DNA of 5,409 bases from Patulibacter sp. (GTDB taxonomy: Bacteria; Actinomycetota; Thermoleophilia; Solirubrobacterales; Solirubrobacteraceae): contig JAVHXX010000329.1 in NCBI GenBank assembly GCA_031119595.1, positions 1 to 5,409 of the forward strand, given 5' to 3'. How positions within the stretch are numbered: the first letter of the stretch is position 1; every line of letters starts with the position of its first letter. The notes beneath the pieces are model-generated. The model was given only the letters and a program-made list of their open reading frames with translations. It had not been told where the DNA came from and made no database searches. This document shows positions 1 to 5,409 of the stretch, in pieces. The translations under genes were made by a program, and so were the position numbers.

Positions 1-665
1 GGCGCGGTCTGGGCGGGGGCGACCGGATGTTGCGGTGCGACCGCCGCGGGCTGTGGCGCGGCCTCCACCGGCGGCTCCGCGGGGAGGTCGCGGTGGGTCG
101 GGGTGGCCCACGCGGGCGAGGTCTCCTGGCCGATCGACGGGTCGACGGCCTCGAACTCGGTCGTCTCGCCCTCTTCGTCGTCGTGGTGATGCGGCTCGGC
201 GCCGCGCGCCGGCGGCTGCGGACCCCACGCGGGACTCCACGCCGGATCCGGCGACGGCGCGGGCGGCGGCGAGGACGCGTGCACCACGTGCGGCTCGTGG
301 AGATCCGGATGGAGCTCGTACGACGCAGTCGCGGGATCCTCGTAGGGCGCGCGCGGACCCGGCACCTGGCCACCGGCCGCGGGCGACCCGAGCCCGGGCG
401 GCGCCACTGAGTGGCCGCCCGGCAGTGGGGCGAGGTCGTCGATGAGGCCGATCGGCTGGCCGAGCGCGAGCGTGCTGCCCTCGGGCACGAGGATCCGCAG
501 GACGCCGCTCTCCGGCGCCTCGTACGGGAGCGTGGCCTTGTCGGTCTCGATCTCGGCGATCTCCTGGCCGCGCGTCACCGGCGCGCCGTCGGGCACGAGC
601 CAGCTCACGACGGTGCCTTCTTCCATCGACTCCGAGAGCCGGGGCATGACGAGTTCCACGGCCAC
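1..665 (-). CDS. 2-oxoacid dehydrogenase E2 component (dihydrolipoyl acyltransferase), N-terminal part, cut by window edge
   Basis: The visible 221 codons begin with a lipoyl domain (about residues 3-78) carrying the typical opening MPRLSESMEEGT and the lipoylation motif ETDKAT, with Lys43 as the expected attachment site. In the complex this lysine's lipoyl arm accepts the acyl group from E1 and carries it to the E2 catalytic domain. From about residue 79 to the edge follows a long Ala/Pro/Glu/His-rich linker. The peripheral subunit-binding and catalytic domains must lie outside the window, so E2 identity rests on the lipoyl domain and on its position after the E1 genes. The chosen start is GTG at 665-663, 9 bases after an AAGG. 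GTG at 671 or 659 and ATG at 647 are alternatives, and an in-frame stop at 681-683 limits extension. It lies 89 bases after E1 beta on the same strand, so probably the same operon. A different lipoyl-carrier protein cannot be fully excluded. Confidence 0.87.
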   Translation of the reverse strand, partial: MAVELVMPRLSESMEEGTVVSWLVPDGAPVTRGQEIAEIETDKATLPYEAPESGVLRILVPEGSTLALGQPIGLIDDLAPLPGGHSVAPPGLGSPAAGGQVPGPRAPYEDPATASYELHPDLHEPHVVHASSPPPAPSPDPAWSPAWGPQPPARGAEPHHHDDEEGETTEFEAVDPSIGQETSPAWATPTHRDLPAEPPVEAAPQPAAVAPQHPVAPAQTA

Positions 666-674
666 GACCACCGA

Positions 675-681
675 CCTTACC
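675..681 (-). promoter_or_regulatory. Ribosome binding site of the E2 gene
   Basis: On the minus strand GGTAAGG lies 9 bases before the GTG at 665. This spacing favours that start over the neighbouring in-frame GTG codons at 671 (3 bases away) and 659 (15 bases away). Confidence 0.5.
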
Positions 682-734
682 TAGGGCGACTGCGGAACCC
701 CGCTGGACCTGAGCCCGGTTCGACTGCCGCGACG

Positions 735-754
735 GCCTGCGGCGGCCTGCGGCG
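735..754. repeat. Perfect 10-base tandem duplication just after the E1 beta stop
   Basis: GCCTGCGGCG (plus-strand reading) occurs twice head to tail, at 735-744 and 745-754, directly against the E1 beta stop codon at 755-757. It fills part of the 89-base gap before the E2 gene. No hairpin with a T-run is visible in this gap, so it does not look like a transcription terminator. It is most likely a replication-slippage duplication with no known role. Confidence 0.8.
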
Positions 755-1741
755 TCAGCGGCCGAGCGTCTTGAGCGCGGCGGCGGCGACGGCGCGGGCG
801 TCGGCCTGGGCCGCGCGCTCGAGCACGCGGCTGTAGCCGACCGGTGCATCGGCGCCGGTCACGCGGAGCACGGGCGCGTCGAGGTGGTCGAAGGCGTGTT
901 CCTGGACGAGCGCGGCGATCGTCGCCCCCACGCCACCCTGCGGCCAGCCCTCCTCGACCACCACGAGGCGGTTCGTGCGCTGCACGGACGCGATGATCGC
1001 CGGGAGGTCGAGCGGGCGCAGCGTCCGCGGATCGATGACCTCCGCGGACACGCCGTGCTCGCGCTCGAGGACGTCGGCGGCATCGACGGCGGTGCGGGCG
1101 CCGCGCGAGATCCCGAGGAGGGTGATGTCCTGCCCGGGGCGCCGCACGACGGCCTCCCCGAACGGCACGAGCACGTCGCCGTCGGGCACCTCGCCCTTGA
1201 GGCCGTAGAGCGACTCGTGCTCGATGAAGGCGACCGGGTTCTCGTCGCGGATGGCGGTCTTGAGCAGGCCCTTCGCGTCGGCGGGAGTCGACGGGGCGGC
1301 GATCAGCAGCCCCGGGATCTGCAGCAGCATCGCCTCGAGGGAGTGCGAATGCGTGGGCCCGAGCTGGTGCCCGCTGCCCTGCGGCGTGCGGATCACGAGC
1401 GGCACCGAGAGCTGGCCGCCCGAGGCGAAGCGGGTCTGCGCGGCGCTCACGAGCACCTGGTCGAGGGCCCGCAGCGCCGCGGTGATCGTCATGAGCTCGA
1501 CGACCGGTCGCAACCCGACCAGCGCGGCGCCGACCCCGAGGCCCACGGCGGTGCTCTCGGCGCTCGGGGTGTCGCGGATGCGCGCCTCGCCGTAGTCGGC
1601 GAGCAGGCCCTTCGTCACCTTGAAGGCGCCGTCGAACAGGCCGATGTCCTCGCCGATCAGGATGACGCGCTGGTCGCGGTCGAGCTCCTCGCGCAGGCCC
1701 TGGTTCAGCGCCTCGCGGTACGTGAGCGTGGTGGTGCTCAC
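755..1741 (-). CDS. 2-oxoacid dehydrogenase E1 component, beta subunit
   Basis: This 328-residue protein has the usual length of the family. With E1 alpha it would form the cytoplasmic alpha2-beta2 thiamine-diphosphate enzyme that decarboxylates a 2-oxoacid and reductively acylates the E2 lipoyl group. The transketolase-like pyrimidine-binding half includes GEDIG (30-34), GAFKVTKGL (38-46), RDTPSAES (57-64) with the conserved catalytic Glu62, and THSHS (130-134) with conserved His131. STPADAKGLL (151-160) follows, and the C-terminal transketolase half has VIDPRTLRPLD (235-245) and VVVEEGW (260-266). At 84-88 MTITA stands where relatives usually have an aromatic-containing stretch such as MTINF. 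The GTG start overlaps the E1 alpha stop in a GTGA, with GAGG 7 bases upstream inside the E1 alpha reading frame, indicating translational coupling. Relatives are called PdhB, BkdA2/BkdB or AcoB according to substrate, which cannot be decided here. Confidence 0.95.
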   Translation of the reverse strand: MSTTTLTYREALNQGLREELDRDQRVILIGEDIGLFDGAFKVTKGLLADYGEARIRDTPSAESTAVGLGVGAALVGLRPVVELMTITAALRALDQVLVSAAQTRFASGGQLSVPLVIRTPQGSGHQLGPTHSHSLEAMLLQIPGLLIAAPSTPADAKGLLKTAIRDENPVAFIEHESLYGLKGEVPDGDVLVPFGEAVVRRPGQDITLLGISRGARTAVDAADVLEREHGVSAEVIDPRTLRPLDLPAIIASVQRTNRLVVVEEGWPQGGVGATIAALVQEHAFDHLDAPVLRVTGADAPVGYSRVLERAAQADARAVAAAALKTLGR

Positions 1742-2823
1742 GGCTGCACCTCGCGCTCGTGCGGGGCGACCTCGGCCTGGGTCGTGGTGCCTCGCGCATC
1801 GACGCCGTACCAGCCCGGTTCGCCGCCGTGGAGCACGTAGAGCTCGTCGTAGAGCGACCCGGCGGCGGGGTGCGGCGAGCGGCCGGCGAAGCTCACGGCC
1901 TGCTCGATGCTCGAGTTGGCCTGCATCTGGATCCGTGCGCGCTCGGAGGAGTCCAGGAGGCCGACCTCCACGAGCCGGTCGCCGAACTGCGCGAGCGGGT
2001 CGCGGGCCTTCCACGCGGCGACCTCGTCCTTGTCGCCCTTGATCTTCGCCGCGGACATCGCGCCGGTGGGCGCGCGGTGGTTGGTCGCCTCGACGAGCAC
2101 GGGGCGGCGCTCGGTGCGCGCGATCCGCACGGCCTCCGCGCAGACGGCCTGCGTGTCGAGGATGTCCATGCCGTTGCAGGCGAGGGTCTTGATGCCGAAG
2201 CCCTCCGCCTTGCGGACGAGATCGGCGGCGGCCGCGGCGGCATCGCCGGGCGCGGCGTAGCCACCGAGGCTCCGGGTGACCACGAGCACCACCGGCAGGT
2301 TCCAGATGGCGGCGAGGTTGAGCGACTCCGCGAAGGCGCCGTTGCTCGTGGCGCCGTCGCCGAGGACGCACATCGTCACCTCGGCGCGGCCCTGGTAGGT
2401 CGACGCCATCGCCGCGCCGGCCGCGACCGGGAGGTGTCCGCCGACGAGGCCGAAGCCGCCGAGGAAGCGCCGTTCGACGTCGGTGACGTGCATCGCGCCG
2501 CCGCGGCCGTGGCACACGCCACCGACCCGACCGAAGAGTTCCGCCATCACCCGGCTGGGCTCGGTGCCGCGCGCGAGCGCATGCGCATGGGCGCGGTAGG
2601 TGGTGAGGAGCCAGTCCCGGTCCTCGAGCGCGCGGGACGCGCCGACGATGGTCGCCTCCTCGCCCACGGCAAGGTGCAGGAAGCCGCCGATCTGCCCGGC
2701 GGCGTAGAGCTCGCCTGCCCGCTCGTCGAACCGGCGGATCAGCTGCATGGCGGCGAGCCACTCGCGGGCGATGGCCGGGTCCGGCAGCGGGCGCTGATGG
2801 GCGCTGGTGACCGGGGTGTTCAC
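1738..2823 (-). CDS. 2-oxoacid dehydrogenase E1 component, alpha subunit, with altered cofactor motifs
   Basis: This 361-residue protein matches the ThDP-dependent E1 alpha family over its full length: LIRRFDERAGELYAAGQIGG (28-47), HLAVGEEA (50-57), TYRAHAHALARG (75-86), GRGGAMH (106-112), GLVGGHLPVAAG (125-136) and the ThDP motif start GDGATSNG (155-162). The motif should end about 28 residues later in Asn-Asn (ENN), but residues 183-185 are Thr-Arg-Ser. The phosphate-binding loop, usually R-x-(R/H)-G-H-S-M-x-D-P, reads RAPTGAMSAA (250-259). Both stretches are in frame with no indel, so a sequencing frameshift does not explain them. The start is GTG at 2823-2821, 9 bases after GGTAGG. A longer reading from ATG 2982 adds an Arg-rich, non-conserved stretch and is disfavoured. 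It is the first gene of the operon. Family names PdhA, BkdA1 and AcoA depend on substrate, which is unknown. Confidence 0.94.
   Translation of the reverse strand: MNTPVTSAHQRPLPDPAIAREWLAAMQLIRRFDERAGELYAAGQIGGFLHLAVGEEATIVGASRALEDRDWLLTTYRAHAHALARGTEPSRVMAELFGRVGGVCHGRGGAMHVTDVERRFLGGFGLVGGHLPVAAGAAMASTYQGRAEVTMCVLGDGATSNGAFAESLNLAAIWNLPVVLVVTRSLGGYAAPGDAAAAAADLVRKAEGFGIKTLACNGMDILDTQAVCAEAVRIARTERRPVLVEATNHRAPTGAMSAAKIKGDKDEVAAWKARDPLAQFGDRLVEVGLLDSSERARIQMQANSSIEQAVSFAGRSPHPAAGSLYDELYVLHGGEPGWYGVDARGTTTQAEVAPHEREVQP
1749..1752 (-). promoter_or_regulatory. Ribosome binding site of E1 beta inside the E1 alpha coding end
   Basis: On the minus strand GAGG lies 7 bases before the E1 beta GTG (1741-1739), within the last codons of E1 alpha. 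Together with the 4-base GTGA overlap it supports coupled, equimolar translation of the two E1 subunits. Confidence 0.6.
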
Positions 2824-2832
2824 TGCGTGAAA

Positions 2833-2838
2833 CCTACC
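2833..2838 (-). promoter_or_regulatory. Ribosome binding site deciding the E1 alpha start
   Basis: GGTAGG on the minus strand sits 9 bases before the GTG at 2823. The family-conserved sequence begins about residue 20 of the resulting protein, so this start gives a normal-length N terminus. Confidence 0.5.
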
Positions 2839-2911
2839 CAGCGTGCCGGGTGCCTTCCTGCACGCGCGGTCGCAGTGGCCCCTCCGGGCCCGACGCCGGC
2901 GCGCCGTCGCG

Positions 2912-2953
2912 ACGCGCCACGGCCCGGCCCGGGACCGGTCGGCGGTGGCGCGT
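2912..2953. repeat. 9-base perfect inverted repeat in the leader of the E1-E2 operon
   Basis: ACGCGCCAC (2912-2920) and GTGGCGCGT (2945-2953) are exact reverse complements separated by 24 bases. The spacer itself holds CCCGGG and ACCGGT palindromes. The repeat lies about 90-130 bases upstream of the E1 alpha start, so it could be a leader RNA hairpin or an operator. Chance pairing is quite possible at this GC content. Confidence 0.4.
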
Positions 2954-3102
2954 AGACGGTTTCCTGGCCGATCGATCGACAAGTCCTAATGGGTGGACCA
3001 GACCGCAGTCGCGCCTACGCTCGTCGGGTCGGAATGCGCCAACGCCCCGATTCCACCCGGTAATCGCACTGACCTGCGCCACGCCGCCTGAGGTATGACC
3101 GC

Positions 3103-3110
3103 GGAAAGAG
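3103..3110 (+). promoter_or_regulatory. Weak, distant ribosome binding site of the GGDEF gene
   Basis: GGAAAGAG is the only purine-rich block before the ATG at 3124, with 13 bases between its end and the start codon, longer than usual. An in-frame stop at 3070-3072 and the lack of another ATG or GTG in between leave 3124 as the most upstream normal start. Confidence 0.35.
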
Positions 3111-3123
3111 CGCCAACAATCCG

Positions 3124-5388
3124 ATGAACCTCATTACTGTGCAGGCGATTCGCGTCGATGATGTCTGGGTGGCTGGCCACGACATCTTCGCGTTCGACGA
3201 CACGGAGCGAGCGCGCACCCTCGACTTCGCCCGTCGCCTGCGCAAGGTGCGGTTCCAGGCCCTCCTGGTGCTCCTGCCGGTGGTCGCCTTCGGCGTCGTC
3301 ACCTACGGCTGGGACATCCTCGCGCCCGTCGCACTGCTGCTGATCGCCTTCGGTGGACTCGGTGCCGCCGCCGGCCGGATCGCGCGGCCGGAGCTCGCGC
3401 TCGTCGGCATGCTGCTCGCGGCGCAGGTCGCGATCGTGCTCTGGCTGGCCCTCGCGAACCAGTACCGGCTCGACCAGCTCGGCCTCTTCATCCTTCCGGC
3501 GACCGCCGCCTGCATCCTGCTGCCGAAGCGGCTGATGGTGCTCTCCACGCTGTGGAGCGCGGTCGTGATGGTCGCCACCGCCGTGGCCCTCGAGCCGCAC
3601 ACCGTGAGTGCGCAGCCGCCGATCCTGTTCCTGCCGCTCGGCGTGATGCTGTGCGTGGCGCTGCCGGCGTCGATGATCCGCCAGCTCGAGATCGACTCCC
3701 GCGACACGGCGATGATCGACACGCTCACGGGTGCGCTCAACCGCCTCGCCCTCGAGACGCGCATCGCCGAGCTCACCGCGCAGGCGCACGTGCTGCCGCT
3801 GCGGGTCGGGGTGATCATGGGTGACCTCGACCGCTTCAAGCTCGTCAACGACGAACTCGGCCACGACGCCGGCGACCTCGTGCTCCGCGAGACCGTCCGT
3901 CGGATGCGTCGCGTGCTCGGTCCGCTCACGCCGGTGTACCGGGTCGGGGGCGAGGAGTTCGCCGTGCTCATGGCCGGGGCCGAAGAGGAGGACGTCGCGG
4001 CCGTCGCCGAGCGGCTCCGCGAGGCGGTGCGCGACGAGACCATCGGCGACCGCGACGTGACGATGTCGTTCGGGATCGCCGCCGGCACGCTCGACGCCCA
4101 CCCGGTCGGCCGGATCCTCGAGGTCGCCGACGAGGCGCTCTATCGCGCGAAGCGCGCCGGGCGGGACCGGGTCGCGGCGGCGAACCTCACGCCGATGTCG
4201 GTGGTGCGCGAGCGTGCCGGCGACGGCATCGGAAGGGCCGCGGGCGCGCCGGAGGCCTCGTCCGTGCCGGGCGGCACCGAGCCGACCGAGGTGTACGTCG
4301 CCCCGGTCGCCGTCGCCCTCGGGTCGGACCGGGGCAACTGGATGGTGCGCGGCGACTTCGAGCGCGACCACATCCGCGAGTCGGCCCGGGCGCTGTCGAC
4401 CACGCACCACGGTGCGCTCGGGTTCACGCTGCTCGCCCTGGTCGCGAGCATCCCGTGGATCGGCTGGCACCTCATGGTCCCGGCCGCCTTCACGACCGTC
4501 GCCTACCACCTCACCGAGCGCCGGATCGACCGCATCCGTCGCCCCGAGTTCGCGCTCAGCGGTGCGTGGCTCCTCGTGCAGCTGAGCATCCTCGCCGGCG
4601 CCGTCATCGCCGATCCCGGCGAGCCCTACATGCTCGTGCTCTTCACGCCGCTCATGATCGGCATGACCGCCGTGCTGCCGACCCGCGGCGTCGTGATGAA
4701 CTCGGCGATCACGGTCGCGCTGATCGTGGCCGGCGCCGTGCTCGCCCGCCCGGACCTCTTCCACGCCGCGAACTTCGGGCTCGCGGGCGCGCCGGTGCTG
4801 ATCGTGATCGGCATCGCGCTCATGAGCTCGGTCACCGGCCGGTCCGCGATCGAGCACCGCACGCTCGCCGTCGTCGACCCGCTGACGGGGCTCCTCACGC
4901 GCGCCGCGCTGCAGTCGCGGCTCGTCGAGATCGGCCACGAGTCGCAGGTCGAGGGGGCACGCGTGTCGCTGATCGCGTTCGACGTCGACGATTTCAAGGG
5001 CATCAACGACACCCACGGCCATGCCGTCGGCGACGACGTCCTGCGGGTTGTCGGCGCCGCGACCCGCGCGCAGCTGTCGGCGCTCGAGTGGGCGTTCCGG
5101 CTCGGCGGTGACGAGTTCGTCGTCGTGGTGCCGTCCGGCCCCGACGCCGCCGCGGCGCTCGCCGAACGGCTCCGCACGGCGCTCGGGGCGTCCGCGGTGC
5201 AGGGCGTGCACTTCACCGGATCGTTCGGGGTCGCCGCGACCGCCGTCGGGGAGGCCTTCGACTACGAGGCACTCGCGCGCCGTGCCGATGCGGCCCTCTA
5301 CGACGCCAAGCGCGCGGGCCGCGACCGCGTGGTCGTGGCGCCGCTGCCGGCGGCGGCCGCCAAGGGCGCGCTGCGCGTCGTCGCCTGA
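3124..5388 (+). CDS. Membrane diguanylate cyclase with duplicated 6-TM + GGDEF modules
   Basis: This 754-residue inner-membrane protein is predicted to make cyclic di-GMP from two GTP. It is built as two copies of one module. Copy 1 has a cytoplasmic N terminus rich in Arg, six hydrophobic segments (about 44-60, 65-83, 90-111, 117-133, 138-156, 165-184) and a GGDEF domain (about 195-352). Its motifs are DTLTGALNR (199-207), metal-site Asp234, FKLVND (238-243), GGEEF (275-279), SFGIA (315-319) and ALYRAKRAGRDRV (338-350). A flexible linker (about 351-425) follows. Copy 2 has six hydrophobic segments (about 430-572) and a second GGDEF domain with DPLTGLLTR (585-593), Asp620, FKGIND (624-629), GGDEF (661-665), SFGVA (700-704) and ALYDAKRAGRDRV (724-736). 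Charged loops fit cytoplasmic GGDEF domains in both copies. No PAS, CHASE, HAMP or EAL domain is seen, and the external loops are short, so any signal is probably sensed within the membrane. Both active sites look intact, and neither has the RxxD inhibitory site. Confidence 0.93.
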   Translation: MNLITVQAIRVDDVWVAGHDIFAFDDTERARTLDFARRLRKVRFQALLVLLPVVAFGVVTYGWDILAPVALLLIAFGGLGAAAGRIARPELALVGMLLAAQVAIVLWLALANQYRLDQLGLFILPATAACILLPKRLMVLSTLWSAVVMVATAVALEPHTVSAQPPILFLPLGVMLCVALPASMIRQLEIDSRDTAMIDTLTGALNRLALETRIAELTAQAHVLPLRVGVIMGDLDRFKLVNDELGHDAGDLVLRETVRRMRRVLGPLTPVYRVGGEEFAVLMAGAEEEDVAAVAERLREAVRDETIGDRDVTMSFGIAAGTLDAHPVGRILEVADEALYRAKRAGRDRVAAANLTPMSVVRERAGDGIGRAAGAPEASSVPGGTEPTEVYVAPVAVALGSDRGNWMVRGDFERDHIRESARALSTTHHGALGFTLLALVASIPWIGWHLMVPAAFTTVAYHLTERRIDRIRRPEFALSGAWLLVQLSILAGAVIADPGEPYMLVLFTPLMIGMTAVLPTRGVVMNSAITVALIVAGAVLARPDLFHAANFGLAGAPVLIVIGIALMSSVTGRSAIEHRTLAVVDPLTGLLTRAALQSRLVEIGHESQVEGARVSLIAFDVDDFKGINDTHGHAVGDDVLRVVGAATRAQLSALEWAFRLGGDEFVVVVPSGPDAAAALAERLRTALGASAVQGVHFTGSFGVAATAVGEAFDYEALARRADAALYDAKRAGRDRVVVAPLPAAAAKGALRVVA

Positions 5389-5409
5389 GCCAGCCGGGCG
5401 CGCCGGGCC

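Larger units (their letters stand above)
2824..3123. promoter_or_regulatory. Divergent intergenic region, presumed promoters for the E1-E2 operon and the GGDEF gene
   Basis: This 300-base stretch separates the two divergent transcription units, so it must hold both promoters and any operators unless longer transcripts enter. The part from about 2955 to 3123 is the most AT-rich of the window, as expected for a promoter. No convincing -35/-10 pair is seen. The best plus-strand candidate is a weak CTGACC (3069-3074) and TATGAC (3094-3099) with a 19-base spacer. Overlapping open frames on both strands here use codons unlike the neighbours (TTA, ATT, AGT, AGG) and are not considered genes. A 9-base inverted repeat lies at 2912-2953. 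Confidence 0.55.

Noticed and set aside
2251..2310. A compensated frameshift as explanation for the missing ENN motif in E1 alpha
   Set aside because: Both alternative frames across this stretch were read (SPGASVA and HPEPRWL types) and neither gives an E1 alpha motif, while flanking residues align without a gap.
884..2955. Long plus-strand open frames (884-1840 and 1759-2955) opposite the E1 genes
   Set aside because: The translations are repetitive Arg/Ala/Glu/Gly-rich sequence without recognisable motifs, while the minus strand encodes well-conserved E1 subunits.
124..2975. 14-base identical stretch TCCTGGCCGATCGA at 124-137 and 2962-2975
   Set aside because: One copy is inside the E2 coding sequence (antisense, encoding ordinary linker residues) and the other is intergenic. 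With this base composition a single 14-base match is not compelling, and no further copies were noticed.
2824..2982. N-terminal extension of E1 alpha to an ATG at 2982
   Set aside because: The added 53 residues are Arg-rich and unlike any E1 alpha N terminus. The GTG at 2823 has a ribosome binding site at good spacing.
2834..3098. Two 82-codon open frames in the intergenic region, one on each strand (2834-3082 minus, 2850-3098 plus)
   Set aside because: They lie over each other, and the minus-strand one uses codons rare in the neighbouring genes (TTA, ATT, AGT, AGG, CTT). Neither encodes a recognisable motif.
2986..5211. Long minus-strand open frame (741 codons) antisense to the GGDEF gene
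   Set aside because: Its product is a low-complexity Arg/Asp/His/Glu-rich chain with no domain. Such mirror frames are expected opposite a GC-rich gene, and the plus-strand frame has clear GGDEF motifs.
5393..5408. GC-rich imperfect palindrome just after the GGDEF gene, possible terminator
   Set aside because: GCCGGGCGCGCCGGGC has mismatches and no clear loop. The window ends before any T-run could be seen, so it cannot be called.

Overview
This is a very GC-rich window whose third codon positions are almost all G or C. It has frequent GTG starts and tight gene overlaps. That points to a high-GC actinobacterium, possibly of the Thermoleophilia/Solirubrobacterales kind, but no marker gene settles the taxon.

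Layout: the left half (1-2823) is one minus-strand operon for a 2-oxoacid dehydrogenase complex. It reads from right to left as E1 alpha (1738-2823), E1 beta (755-1741, start codon overlapping the E1 alpha stop by 4 bases) and E2 (1-665). The E2 runs off the left edge, so only its lipoyl domain and a long linker are visible. A 300-base intergenic region (2824-3123) separates this operon from a divergent plus-strand gene. That gene (3124-5388) encodes a 754-residue membrane protein made of two consecutive copies of a six-helix membrane block plus a GGDEF (diguanylate cyclase) domain.

How the genes work together: E1 alpha and E1 beta would form the thiamine-diphosphate-dependent decarboxylase that passes an acyl group to the lipoyl-lysine (Lys43) of the E2. 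The substrate (pyruvate, branched-chain 2-oxoacid or acetoin) cannot be told from the sequence. The diguanylate cyclase would make cyclic di-GMP at the membrane. It has no visible functional tie to the operon beyond the shared upstream region.

Most notable: (1) The E1 alpha subunit has a well-kept family fold but has lost two conserved cofactor segments, namely the Asn-Asn end of the ThDP/Mg motif (now Thr-Arg-Ser) and the His-Ser of the phosphate-binding loop. E1 beta differs from the usual pattern near its own cofactor pocket. (2) The diguanylate cyclase is an internal tandem duplication with two intact GG(D/E)EF active sites and no RxxD inhibitory site in either half. (3) The E2 linker is unusually long, with a His/acidic patch. 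No RNA gene, CRISPR array, insertion sequence or phage feature is seen.
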